From an uncultured Granulosicoccaceae bacterium (lineage in GTDB: Bacteria > Pseudomonadota > Gammaproteobacteria > CALCKW01), in assembly GCA_937965695.1 (NCBI GenBank), contig CALCKW010000051.1, positions 1 through 54,422 on the forward strand: a stretch of 54,422 nucleotides of DNA, given 5' to 3'. The notes below the pieces were generated by a model. The model ran no database searches. It saw nothing but the letters and a program-made list of their open reading frames with translations, and was not told where the DNA came from. Positions 28,096-36,800 of the stretch are shown piece by piece (position 1 is the first letter of the stretch; the number at the start of each line of letters is the position of its first letter). A program made the translations under genes and the position numbers.

Positions 28096-28959
28096 CTACT
28101 CTCCGCTGCTCAAGCCGGCTTGGCTATCGAAATCCCAGGTGCGGGTGATATACAGAATATCGGCACGATCGCGCAGCTCGCCTTTAAGCGCATCAAAAGG
28201 TGAGGCCAGGCGCACGATGTTCTTGGCGGCTTCGTCCAGCGCTGCAACGCCTGATGATTTGCGCAAATCTACGTTGGCGATACTGCCATCTTTGTTGATA
28301 CCAACCGTCAATAGTAACCGGCCAGAGAGGCCTTTTATGCGAGCTATTTCTGGGTAATTTAGATTGCCAACACGTTCAACGCGCTCAACCCAATTGAACA
28401 TGTAAGCGGCGGCGCTTGCCTCTTTGGTGCGCGCCGAGATGAACTCCTTGCGTGGGCGTTCAGCGTATTGGTTCAGCATTTCGTCCAGTTCGGCGCTCAG
28501 GCGAGCGATTTCTAGGTTGGCGTCGACGTCGACATCGCTAATTTTTAATTTCGGCTCAGCCTCGGTCTTAGAGATTTCTTCTGTTTTAACCGAATAGTCA
28601 GAGAACAACTGCGTGAGAATCGTCTCTTCTTCGAGCTGTTGAGGGTTTGGTGCAGAGGCTTCCATCGGAACAGGCGCAACCCCGTTTGTGTCTATGCGCT
28701 CGGTGCCCTGAAAAGGGGTAGTGGGGCGGTCACGATCATCCGTATTGCCGCCGCCTTCCTGTGAGACTTGAGCCAAATAACTGGCGTCTTCAGGGGTTTC
28801 ATCGCCTGCGGACTGGACCAGAATGACGTCCAACGTCGGAGGCACACGCACCACACTCTTGATAGCGACAAAGCCCAGACCCAGAAGCAACGCCGCATGC
28901 AGGGCAGCGGCCATCATCATCGATAGAGTCATCGGTTCTGGTTGGGTAAGAACGCGCAT
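28096..28959 (-). CDS. TonB family energy transducer (TonB3-like)
   Basis: The 287-residue protein has an N-terminal membrane helix (~residues 12-32), a charged periplasmic linker (~45-190), and a C-terminal TonB domain with NYPEIARIKGLSGRLLLTVG (~200-220) that links to outer-membrane partners. Its position between gshB and algH matches Pseudomonas tonB3, which is needed for twitching motility and pilus assembly rather than iron uptake. No exbB/exbD is adjacent. The link to pili is inference from position; the pilGHIJ operon begins 1.4 kb away. Confidence 0.88.
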   Translation of the reverse strand: MRVLTQPEPMTLSMMMAAALHAALLLGLGFVAIKSVVRVPPTLDVILVQSAGDETPEDASYLAQVSQEGGGNTDDRDRPTTPFQGTERIDTNGVAPVPMEASAPNPQQLEEETILTQLFSDYSVKTEEISKTEAEPKLKISDVDVDANLEIARLSAELDEMLNQYAERPRKEFISARTKEASAAAYMFNWVERVERVGNLNYPEIARIKGLSGRLLLTVGINKDGSIANVDLRKSSGVAALDEAAKNIVRLASPFDALKGELRDRADILYITRTWDFDSQAGLSSGE

Positions 28960-29140
28960 AGGTCAGGGTGGTATAAGGTTTGATTAGCAACCCCTGATTG
29001 TAGTCGTCCTCGCGTCACATGTGAGGTCGCCAACAACCAGTGGTTTAAGCGTCTGTTGGTCTGACCGAGACTCGCGGCTTTTAGTTGCTTGCGTTCTAGG
29101 GGTGGCGCGCCCTATTAGTCTTGCTCAAGGGCGGGCGGGG

Positions 29141-30094
29141 TTAAGCTTTGCTTAGCTTGCGCTCAATCGCATCCATGAGTTGGCCCGCAATATCAATCCC
29201 ATAAGCCGCGTCTATCTCTCGAATACACGTCGGGCTGGTGACGTTGATTTCGGTCAATTTACCCCCAATCATGTCTAGGCCTACAAACATCAGTCCACGT
29301 CTTACCAGCTCGGGTGCAACCGCTTCTGCAATGGCGCGTTCAGCGTCAGTCAAAGGCATCGCTACGCCCTTGCCACCTGCTGCTAGATTACCGCGGGTTT
29401 CCCCCTTGGTGGGTATGCGAGCGAGGGTGTAAGGCACTGGCTCACCGTCAACCACTAAGACGCGTTTATCGCCTTCGGTGATCTGCGGCAGAAACTCCTG
29501 CATCATGCATTGGCGCTTGCCGCGTAACGTCATGTGCTCGAGGATCACGCCAATATTGGGTTCGTTCGCGCGCATTCTGAATATCGACTCCCCGCCCATG
29601 CCGTCCAGCGGCTTAATGATCGCGTCACCTAACTCCATTAACCGGGCACGCAACCGCTTCTGCGACGCACTGACTAATGTCTTAGGGCAGTGTTCAGGAA
29701 ACCAGGCCGTGAACAGTTTTTCATTGCAGTCCCTCAGCGCATTGGGACGATTGACAACGAGCGCGCCGGCAGCTTCGGCCCGTTCTAAAATATAAGTGAT
29801 GTAGATGAAATCCATGTCAAAAGGCGGATCAACACGCATCAAAATGACGTCTAAATCTCCAAGCGGTCCATCGACCTTTTCACCGTGGGTGAACCAGTCT
29901 TGTTCGTCGTCGCGCACGGTGATGCGATTGTAGCTAGCACGTGCTTCGCCTTGGTCTAAATAGAGCTCGTCGGGCGTCAAGTAGTACAACTCCCAGCCGC
30001 GCGACTGTGCAGCAAGCATCATGGCCAGCGAGCTGTCTTTGACGGGCTTGATGGACTCTATCGGGTCCATTACTACGCCAATTTTGACGGTCAT
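29141..30094 (-). CDS. gshB: glutathione synthetase
   Basis: GshB joins gamma-glutamylcysteine and glycine using ATP. The 317-residue protein is of normal length and has the N-terminal KIGVVMDPIESI, LMRVDPPFDMDFIYITY, the ATP-grasp motif IIKPLDGMGGESIFR, and NVTSPTCIREIDAAYG at the C-terminus. AGGAG lies six bases before the ATG at 30094. It is the first gene of the minus-strand run that continues to pyrC', and divergent from pilG. Confidence 0.96.
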   Translation of the reverse strand: MTVKIGVVMDPIESIKPVKDSSLAMMLAAQSRGWELYYLTPDELYLDQGEARASYNRITVRDDEQDWFTHGEKVDGPLGDLDVILMRVDPPFDMDFIYITYILERAEAAGALVVNRPNALRDCNEKLFTAWFPEHCPKTLVSASQKRLRARLMELGDAIIKPLDGMGGESIFRMRANEPNIGVILEHMTLRGKRQCMMQEFLPQITEGDKRVLVVDGEPVPYTLARIPTKGETRGNLAAGGKGVAMPLTDAERAIAEAVAPELVRRGLMFVGLDMIGGKLTEINVTSPTCIREIDAAYGIDIAGQLMDAIERKLSKA

Positions 30095-30396
30095 GAGGGT
30101 CTCCTCTTCACACTTTGTGTGGGTTTGATGCACCGATGCGGTGGGCTCTGTTGAGAGCTATATAAGCACAGTCAATTCGAAACACAAGCTACTGTTAGTC
30201 CTAAAGATCAAATATCGTGTCCAAGGGTCTGAAATCCATTAGAATACAATGGTGCGAAGAAAGCTCTCATCAGACCGCAACCGCCGCTTTGTTTGAAGGT
30301 TTGATGCAATTTTGTTTAGCCAGCGTATGCCAAGTACCTTGCTGAACAAGCTTCCATCGCTTGCAATAAACGCCAGAATTTTCACGGAGAACCCCT
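30095..30396. other. gshB/pilG divergent promoter region
   Basis: About 300 bases without a gene, expected to carry the promoters of gshB (minus) and the pilGHIJ-chp operon (plus). A TACAAT at 30245-30250 could be a -10 element for pilG but lacks a convincing -35. No sigma-54 or other operator was recognised. GGAGA before the pilG GTG is the ribosome binding site. Confidence 0.4.
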
Positions 30397-30807
30397 GTGA
30401 CCGAAGCAGCGCCCACCAATCTCAATAACGTCAAAGTGATGGTTATCGACGACAGCAAGACTATTCGTCGGTCGGCCGAGAGCCTGCTCTCCGGTGCCGG
30501 CTGTCAGGTAGTGACCGCCTCCGATGGCTTTGAAGCATTGGCGCGTGTGGCGGAGCATCGACCGGATATCATCTTTGTCGATATCATGATGCCGCGCCTC
30601 GACGGTTATCAGGTTTGCGCGCTCATCAAACACAACGTGAGTTTTCGTAGTATTCCCGTGATTATGCTGTCTAGCAAAGACAGCATATTTGACAAAGCGC
30701 GTGGCCGGCTGGTCGGTTCTGAACACTATCTCACTAAGCCGTTTTCACGTGAAGATTTGTTCGCCGCCATGACGGCACACCTTCCAGCATTGGCGGAGGA
30801 AGTGTGA
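30397..30807 (+). CDS. pilG: twitching motility response regulator PilG
   Basis: A 136-residue CheY-like receiver domain with the acidic pocket Asp18-Asp19, phosphorylatable Asp62 (FVDIMMPRLDG), and conserved Lys in LTKPFSRED. In Pseudomonas PilG promotes pilus extension and cAMP signalling as an output of the Pil-Chp system. It starts at a GTG with GGAGA upstream and is the first gene of the operon; its stop overlaps the pilH start by four bases (GTGA). Confidence 0.95.
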   Translation: MTEAAPTNLNNVKVMVIDDSKTIRRSAESLLSGAGCQVVTASDGFEALARVAEHRPDIIFVDIMMPRLDGYQVCALIKHNVSFRSIPVIMLSSKDSIFDKARGRLVGSEHYLTKPFSREDLFAAMTAHLPALAEEV

Positions 30808-31217
30808 CCACGACTAAAAACTCTTCAGCTGAAGCTCCGTTGGTGTTGATTGTCGAAGACTCAGCCACAGAGACGCACGTCTATAAAACGACATTACAAG
30901 CGGCTGGTTACCGCACATTGGCCGTCGCTGATGGTGCGATGGCATTGCAAGCTGCACGCAAGTTCTCCCCAGACATCATTCTGATGGATGTTGTCATGCC
31001 CAAAGTGAACGGCTTTAAAGCGACGCGCGATTTGCGCCGCCATCCTGAAACCTCGCACATTGCAGTTGTCATGGTCTCCAGTAAAGGCGGGGCATCTGAC
31101 CGCGCTTGGGGAATGCGGCAAGGGGCTCGTGACTACCTCGTCAAACCCGTATCAAGCAAAGGCTTGCTGCGCTGCGTGCGCCAACATGTCGGAGCATCGG
31201 CTGGGGTGGGCGCTTGA
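30804..31217 (+). CDS. pilH: twitching motility response regulator PilH
   Basis: A 137-residue single receiver domain with LIVEDSATETHVYKT, phosphorylation site in IILMDVVMPKVNGF and Lys in YLVKPVSSKG. In Pseudomonas PilH opposes PilG, acting in pilus retraction or as a phosphate sink. The N-terminus is about 12 residues longer than Pseudomonas PilH. Both its GTG start and its end overlap neighbours by four bases. Confidence 0.94.
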   Translation: MTTTKNSSAEAPLVLIVEDSATETHVYKTTLQAAGYRTLAVADGAMALQAARKFSPDIILMDVVMPKVNGFKATRDLRRHPETSHIAVVMVSSKGGASDRAWGMRQGARDYLVKPVSSKGLLRCVRQHVGASAGVGA

Positions 31218-31747
31218 GTACTTTGTCGCCCATTGATTTGTTGCGCAGTTTTGATGGGCGAGCAAAGCGGCTATCCCGCCCAGCAGAGGCTGGTGGGGTC
31301 AGCAGTTGGCAGGCGATGACGGTCCTTATTGGGGAGCAAGAGATGCTCGTGCCAGCTGTGGATATCAACGAGGTGATCGACGCACCCAGCTGCACGCGGG
31401 TGCCCGGAACTCAAGAATGGTTTTTGGGTTTGGGTAATCTGCGTGGGCAAGTGCTTGCGGTCACAGATCTGAGCCGTTTTTTGTTTGGTGTGCGAGGTTT
31501 TAGGAGTGCTGAGCACCGGGTACTGGTACACGGTCGCGGTGAGACCATCGTCGGATTCGCCGTTGGCGAGTTGCGTGCCTTAAGGCAATTCACCAGCGAT
31601 ATCGAAGACTCTACCGTCACCGTCAACGAGGTACTTAAGCCCTATGTCAAAGGTGTGGCAGTGCAAGGTGAGCAGAGTTGGCCTGTGCTGTCACTGCAAG
31701 CTATTGCCGCCAGTGATGCATTTTTGCAAGTCACCTTGGAACAATAA
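31214..31747 (+). CDS. pilI: CheW-like coupling protein PilI
   Basis: A 177-residue CheW-domain protein that should couple the receptor PilJ to the kinase ChpA. Visible features are LVPAVDINEVID near residue 50, GLGNLRGQVLAVTDLSRFL (~72-90) and the final KGVAVQGEQSWPVLSL. The start is a TTG overlapping the pilH stop (TTGA), a rare start kept by translational coupling. Confidence 0.93.
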   Translation: MSTLSPIDLLRSFDGRAKRLSRPAEAGGVSSWQAMTVLIGEQEMLVPAVDINEVIDAPSCTRVPGTQEWFLGLGNLRGQVLAVTDLSRFLFGVRGFRSAEHRVLVHGRGETIVGFAVGELRALRQFTSDIEDSTVTVNEVLKPYVKGVAVQGEQSWPVLSLQAIAASDAFLQVTLEQ

Positions 31748-31777
31748 TGTTTGCGCGCGCTTTGTGGGTGACAATTG

Positions 31778-33868
31778 ATGGCTGAAGAGATCAAACAAGA
31801 TCGATTGGCTGAGCATTCAAGGTCTGTTTCTCTGGCGTTGATTGCCGTTGTCATTCTTTCGTTAATCGTTGCGCTCGGCTGCGCCTTCACCATCTTAGCG
31901 CAAGGCCGTCACTACCCCGCTTACGCACAGCTCTCCTTAGAACAACAATTGCTGGCGCAGCAGTTACACGTTGACAGTCTTGCCATGCGCCGTGGCGATA
32001 CAGCTGCCAGTCAGCGAGTAGGCAGCAGCATGGCGCGCTTTGGCGAAAACGTGCTGACACTGAGTCAAGGCAGCGAAACAGCGCCCGCAGTTCCCCAGTC
32101 TTTCACCGGCACGGTAGAAGAGCTGAGCCAGTCTTGGGATGCCGCTAAATCGGATTACAGCAATTTGGTTATCCGTGCCGAGCAAGAGCAAAATATGGAG
32201 GAAAAAGTCCAGCGATTGGACTTTCAGTTAGAACAATCACAGTCGGTCGTCGATAGCCACTTGCGTAAAGTGTTGGCACAAAATTGGGAGCGACCAGCCG
32301 CGAGAACCGCGCTTGCGCGATTGAGCCAAGCGCTAACGCAATTGCGTTTTAATCTGTCGGGCAGCCAGGGCGATGGTGCCAGCAGTGCGGATCTTCGTGG
32401 TGTCATAGAAAACGAGCTGAGCGCCATGCTGGCCAAAGGCCAAAGCGGCGGAGTTGTCTTGTCGCAGCGCAGTGTTCGCGAAGGGCTGGCCACTGTGCGT
32501 GATTCTCTTTCAAAATTGAAGGCAGAGATAGACGAAGTAGTCGCATTTGTAGCGGCTGAAAGCCAGGCTGAGGTTGTGATGGCTGATCACCGCGAAGCGC
32601 TGTTAGGGAGCAGTATTGCTCTGGCGGAACAAGTTGCTGCAGCACAACGTAAACTCGACTTATTGCAGACGATTGCGATCCTTGCAGGTCTACTCATGCT
32701 GTTGGCGCTGTTGTTATTGGCGGGATTGGTTTGGCGAAGCTCAAACATGCAAATGTTAGCCGGTGTTTCTCAGAGTCAAAAAAACCACCGCGCTATCATG
32801 CGACTGCTCGATGAAATGACCGACTTGGCTGACGGTGACTTGCGCGTTGAAGCGACAGTCAATGAAGACATCACCGGCGCTATTGCGGATGCCGTCAATT
32901 ATGCAGTGGAATCCTTGCGTGATTTGGTGCAAACCATCGGGCAGAGCGCTGCACAAGTACGTTTTGCTGTGCGGCACACCGACGACAATGCCAAGTCATT
33001 GGTTGAGGCCAGCGCTGTGCAGGCGCGTGAAATAGCCGATGCAAGTACGGCACTCGATACAACGGCGGCACACATGCGCGCCAGTGCCCGCAAAGCGGAC
33101 ACCTCTGTAGAGGTGGCACTTAATGCTGTTGATACTGCAGCCCGAGGCACTGCTGCCGTTTCGCAAATGGGCGAAGGCATGGGCGCCATTAGAGAGCAGA
33201 TTCAAGAGACGGCTAAACGACTTAAACGTTTAGGCGAAAGCAGTCAAGAGATCAACGACATCAATGGCCTGATTGAAGAAATCGCCGGTCGCACTACAGT
33301 CTTGTCGCTAAACGCCAGCTTGAAAGCAGGTGGAGCAGAGCAAGAGGGTTTTAGTCAAGTCTCCGATGAAATACAACGTCTAGCGGAACGCGTGGGTGAT
33401 GCTACTCGCCGCGTAGAAGAAATCGTCAACAATATTCAGGTAGACACCATGGAGGCAATGGCTTCGATGGAACGCAGTACAGCAGGGGTGGTACGGGGTG
33501 CCGAATTGGCAGAAAACGCGGGTGCAGCGCTGAGCGAGATCGACACGGTCTCGCGTAAGCTCGCGGGCCTTATCGCCGAGATTTCAGAACACTGCAATCA
33601 GCAGGCTCGTGTGGCCAGTAGTGTCTCCAAAACCATGAATGTCATACGTAATATCAGCCAGCAAACGGCAGAGGGTACACGTAATACGGCGTCAGCCGTG
33701 GGCAAGCTAGGCTCGTTGTCCGACAAGCTCAATCACAGTATTGCCGGCTTTCGTATGCCAGAGGCGGCGTTTGATGAACACGCAGATGCGATATCCAACT
33801 CGTTTGCATCAAATGCATTAGACGATGATGGCCAGTCGCTTGCGCGAGGTAACTCCGTTGAAAGCTAA
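31778..33868 (+). CDS. pilJ: twitching methyl-accepting chemotaxis protein PilJ
   Basis: PilJ is the receptor of the Pil-Chp array. The 696-residue protein has a first membrane helix (~17-38), a periplasmic region (~40-290) of the PilJ type, a second helix (~294-318), a HAMP-like segment and a cytoplasmic coiled coil. The signalling tip reads NDINGLIEEIAGRTTVLSLNA, then GGAEQEGFSQVSDEIQRLAE, which departs from the canonical GRGFAVVADEVR of chemoreceptors. The ATG at 31778 is used. Its 3' end overlaps chpA. Confidence 0.93.
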   Translation: MAEEIKQDRLAEHSRSVSLALIAVVILSLIVALGCAFTILAQGRHYPAYAQLSLEQQLLAQQLHVDSLAMRRGDTAASQRVGSSMARFGENVLTLSQGSETAPAVPQSFTGTVEELSQSWDAAKSDYSNLVIRAEQEQNMEEKVQRLDFQLEQSQSVVDSHLRKVLAQNWERPAARTALARLSQALTQLRFNLSGSQGDGASSADLRGVIENELSAMLAKGQSGGVVLSQRSVREGLATVRDSLSKLKAEIDEVVAFVAAESQAEVVMADHREALLGSSIALAEQVAAAQRKLDLLQTIAILAGLLMLLALLLLAGLVWRSSNMQMLAGVSQSQKNHRAIMRLLDEMTDLADGDLRVEATVNEDITGAIADAVNYAVESLRDLVQTIGQSAAQVRFAVRHTDDNAKSLVEASAVQAREIADASTALDTTAAHMRASARKADTSVEVALNAVDTAARGTAAVSQMGEGMGAIREQIQETAKRLKRLGESSQEINDINGLIEEIAGRTTVLSLNASLKAGGAEQEGFSQVSDEIQRLAERVGDATRRVEEIVNNIQVDTMEAMASMERSTAGVVRGAELAENAGAALSEIDTVSRKLAGLIAEISEHCNQQARVASSVSKTMNVIRNISQQTAEGTRNTASAVGKLGSLSDKLNHSIAGFRMPEAAFDEHADAISNSFASNALDDDGQSLARGNSVES

Positions 33869-36800
33869 GGAATTGCAAAACAGACCACAGCCACTTCGCA
33901 GCGTGTTGCGTGAGTTAATGGCTTTGTTGAGTGCGTTAGATGGTCGCATTGCCGAGTTTGCCGATGGCGGAGCAGATCCGCATCAATTGGCAACTGTGTT
34001 ACCAGAGCTGATTCAAGCGCGTGATGTCTTCACGTTGGTTGAGTTGGCAGGGCCGCAGTTGTTAACAGAAGAAATGGCCAAGATCGTCGAAGCGCTCATC
34101 GAAGAACAAATAGAGCAGCGTGACGAAGCGCTAGAAGCATTGATGGCGGCCACGGTTGAATTGCCAAATTATTTGCAGCGAGTAGAAGCCGGTGCACCCG
34201 ATGTGCCCATGTTGCTGTTGCCGCTGGTCAATGACCTCAAGGCCGCTCGCGGTGCGCAATTATTGTCGGAAGCAGCCATGCTGCTGCCCGACATGCGGTT
34301 GCCTCGCGACACCGGTGATCGCACAGTTCCCAATGGCCGATTAGAAGCGACGGTAAAAGTTGTTCGTCAACGCTATATGCGAGCCTTGCTTGCATTGCTT
34401 AGGGGTCAAGAGCAAGACAAAGCAATTACAGTTCTAGCTTGGTCGTTTAAAGAACTGCGAGGTGCATCTAGCTTACGCTCTACACGTATGTTTTGGCTGA
34501 TCGGGCGCGGCCTGATTGATGGCTTGCGTGCTGGAACACTGCAGCCAAGCCCTGCTATTAAATCGATCCTTGGCCAGCTCGACCGCTGCATGAAAGCTGC
34601 GGCTAAACACGGGGAAGTCGAGTTGAGCAGGGCGATACCGACGTCACTCCTGAAGAACATGTTGTTCTACTGTGGTCGCGCAGGTGATGCCAGCGATGTG
34701 CTCAAGCTCATACGCCAGCGTTATCAGCTGGACGCATTGGTGGTAAGCGAGGCTAGCATTGCAGACGCAAAGCAACGCCACAGTGTGCCAACACCGGCTT
34801 TGGTTTCTGCAGCACGTGAGTCTATCGACACCGAGCTCAGTAAAATTAAAGACGCTATAGAGGCGTTTGTTCACAACGAGCGCGCCATCAAAGACGATTT
34901 ATTGCCACTGCACTTGACTGCCTCTCGCCTGTGCGATTCATTGACAGTGCTTGGCTTGAGCCAGTCACGTAATCTCCTTGAAAAACAAGTACCGCTGCTG
35001 CAAGTTATTGGTGATCTCAATCGGCGGGCGGCGGTGCCGAGACTTCATCAGTTAGCGCAGGTGTTGTTGGAAACCGAACGCAGTATTGATGTTGAACTCG
35101 ATGCCCTACAGCATCACGGTGATGACCTAGACGCCAGTCAAGAGATCGATGTAGAGCAGAGCTCACTGGCGACGCTGCCGCGCGAGGAATGGCGCGAGAT
35201 GGTCAACACAGTGTGCAGCGAAATGTTGCACTTGAGCGCACGCTTTCGTGATGCGTTTTTGCTCTACATAGGGCCACAGACTGCCAATGCAGGTCTTCAT
35301 GCTGTGCTGCCACAATTTCGCGATGCGGTCGGAATCGTCACGGTACTGCCACTGCCAAGCGCTCGAGATATCTTAGCCAGGCTTGCTGACGTCACGGAGA
35401 GACGCTATCTCAATGCCAGCATAAAACCAGGCACGGATGAACAGCGTTACATTGCCGATACCGTTGCCAGTTTTGAACTCTATTTAGAGTCTTTAAAAAA
35501 TGGAGAACTCGGTGGCAAGGCCTATTTGCGAGTGTGCTTTGACGCGCTCCAGCAACTGGAACACTTGCCTGTTGGTACGCACTCCGGATTGGCTGAGGTG
35601 GCTGATCAAACAGCAGAACATGCAGCGATCAATGATGAGCTGCTTGAGACATTTATTGATGAAGCCCAGGAAGTCACTGGCGATATTGAAGAAAATATAC
35701 AGCTTTGGCGCGATGGTGAAAACAGTAACGAGGCGTTGCAATCACTACGCCGAAGTTTTCACACGCTAAAAGGCAGCGGTCGTTTTGTTGGCGCGCACCA
35801 AATTGGCGAGCTGGGCTGGTCGATAGAAAACCTGCTCAACCATAAAATATCGCAAGAAGACTTCGGTCCTGACCCACAAACTTTGGCGCTTCTGCGTGAG
35901 GCGTTGGCCGCATTGCCCACGATGGTTTCTTCATTGGTCGAGCCGCAACTCGAGCAAACCGGTGCGCACGCGGTCATCGAAAAAGCCAATCGTATTTCGG
36001 CCAGTAGCACACCAGTAGCAAGCGCTTCTTTCATGGAAGCAAGCATTGAAGCAGCGGGTGACCTAACCGGCGATTTACCGCGTTTTCAGCGCGACGCTGT
36101 TTTGCGTGACATTTTTGTGCGTGAATGCCGTAGCCACCTAAAAGCTGTGCAAAAACATTTGGCAGACCGCACCGACAGTGCCGGCGGGTTAATGCCCGAC
36201 GAGACAGTAACGCACTTGCTGCATACGCTCAACGGCAGTGCCCGTACCGCGCAAGCCGGTGCAGTGGCCGTGCTGGTTAGTCCGATGGAATCTCTGTTGG
36301 CGCACTACCGCGAAAGTCATCGCAATGTGCCTGCCATAGAGATGGCTTTGATCCACCGCTCATTGGCCTCTATCGACACGTCACTCAAGCTGATAGAACG
36401 AGGTGATGTTGGCGATGAAAACGCTGAACGGTTGGTGCGCGAACTGCGCGGTATATTGGGTCAGCTAGATCGTGAACGTGAGCAAAACCGAGGCCCAATA
36501 AACGATGAACTGCGCGATGTCTTCTTAGAAGAAGCGGGCGATTTATTGCAAACAGCAGAGCGAGCGCTCACCCACTGGCGCGATGAGCCAAGCAGTGATG
36601 AACCGCAAGAGCGTTTTAAACGCGTGCTGCATACGCTCAAGGGCAGTGCACGAATGTCTGGCTATCAAACGCTGGCGGACGTATCGCATGCCTTGGAATC
36701 GGCTATCGCACGGGCTGCCCAAGTCAGCAATAAGTTCAGTGACAATGAGTTAGGGCGCTACCAAGAAGCCCTGGATGCATTGAACATGTGCTTGGACGGA

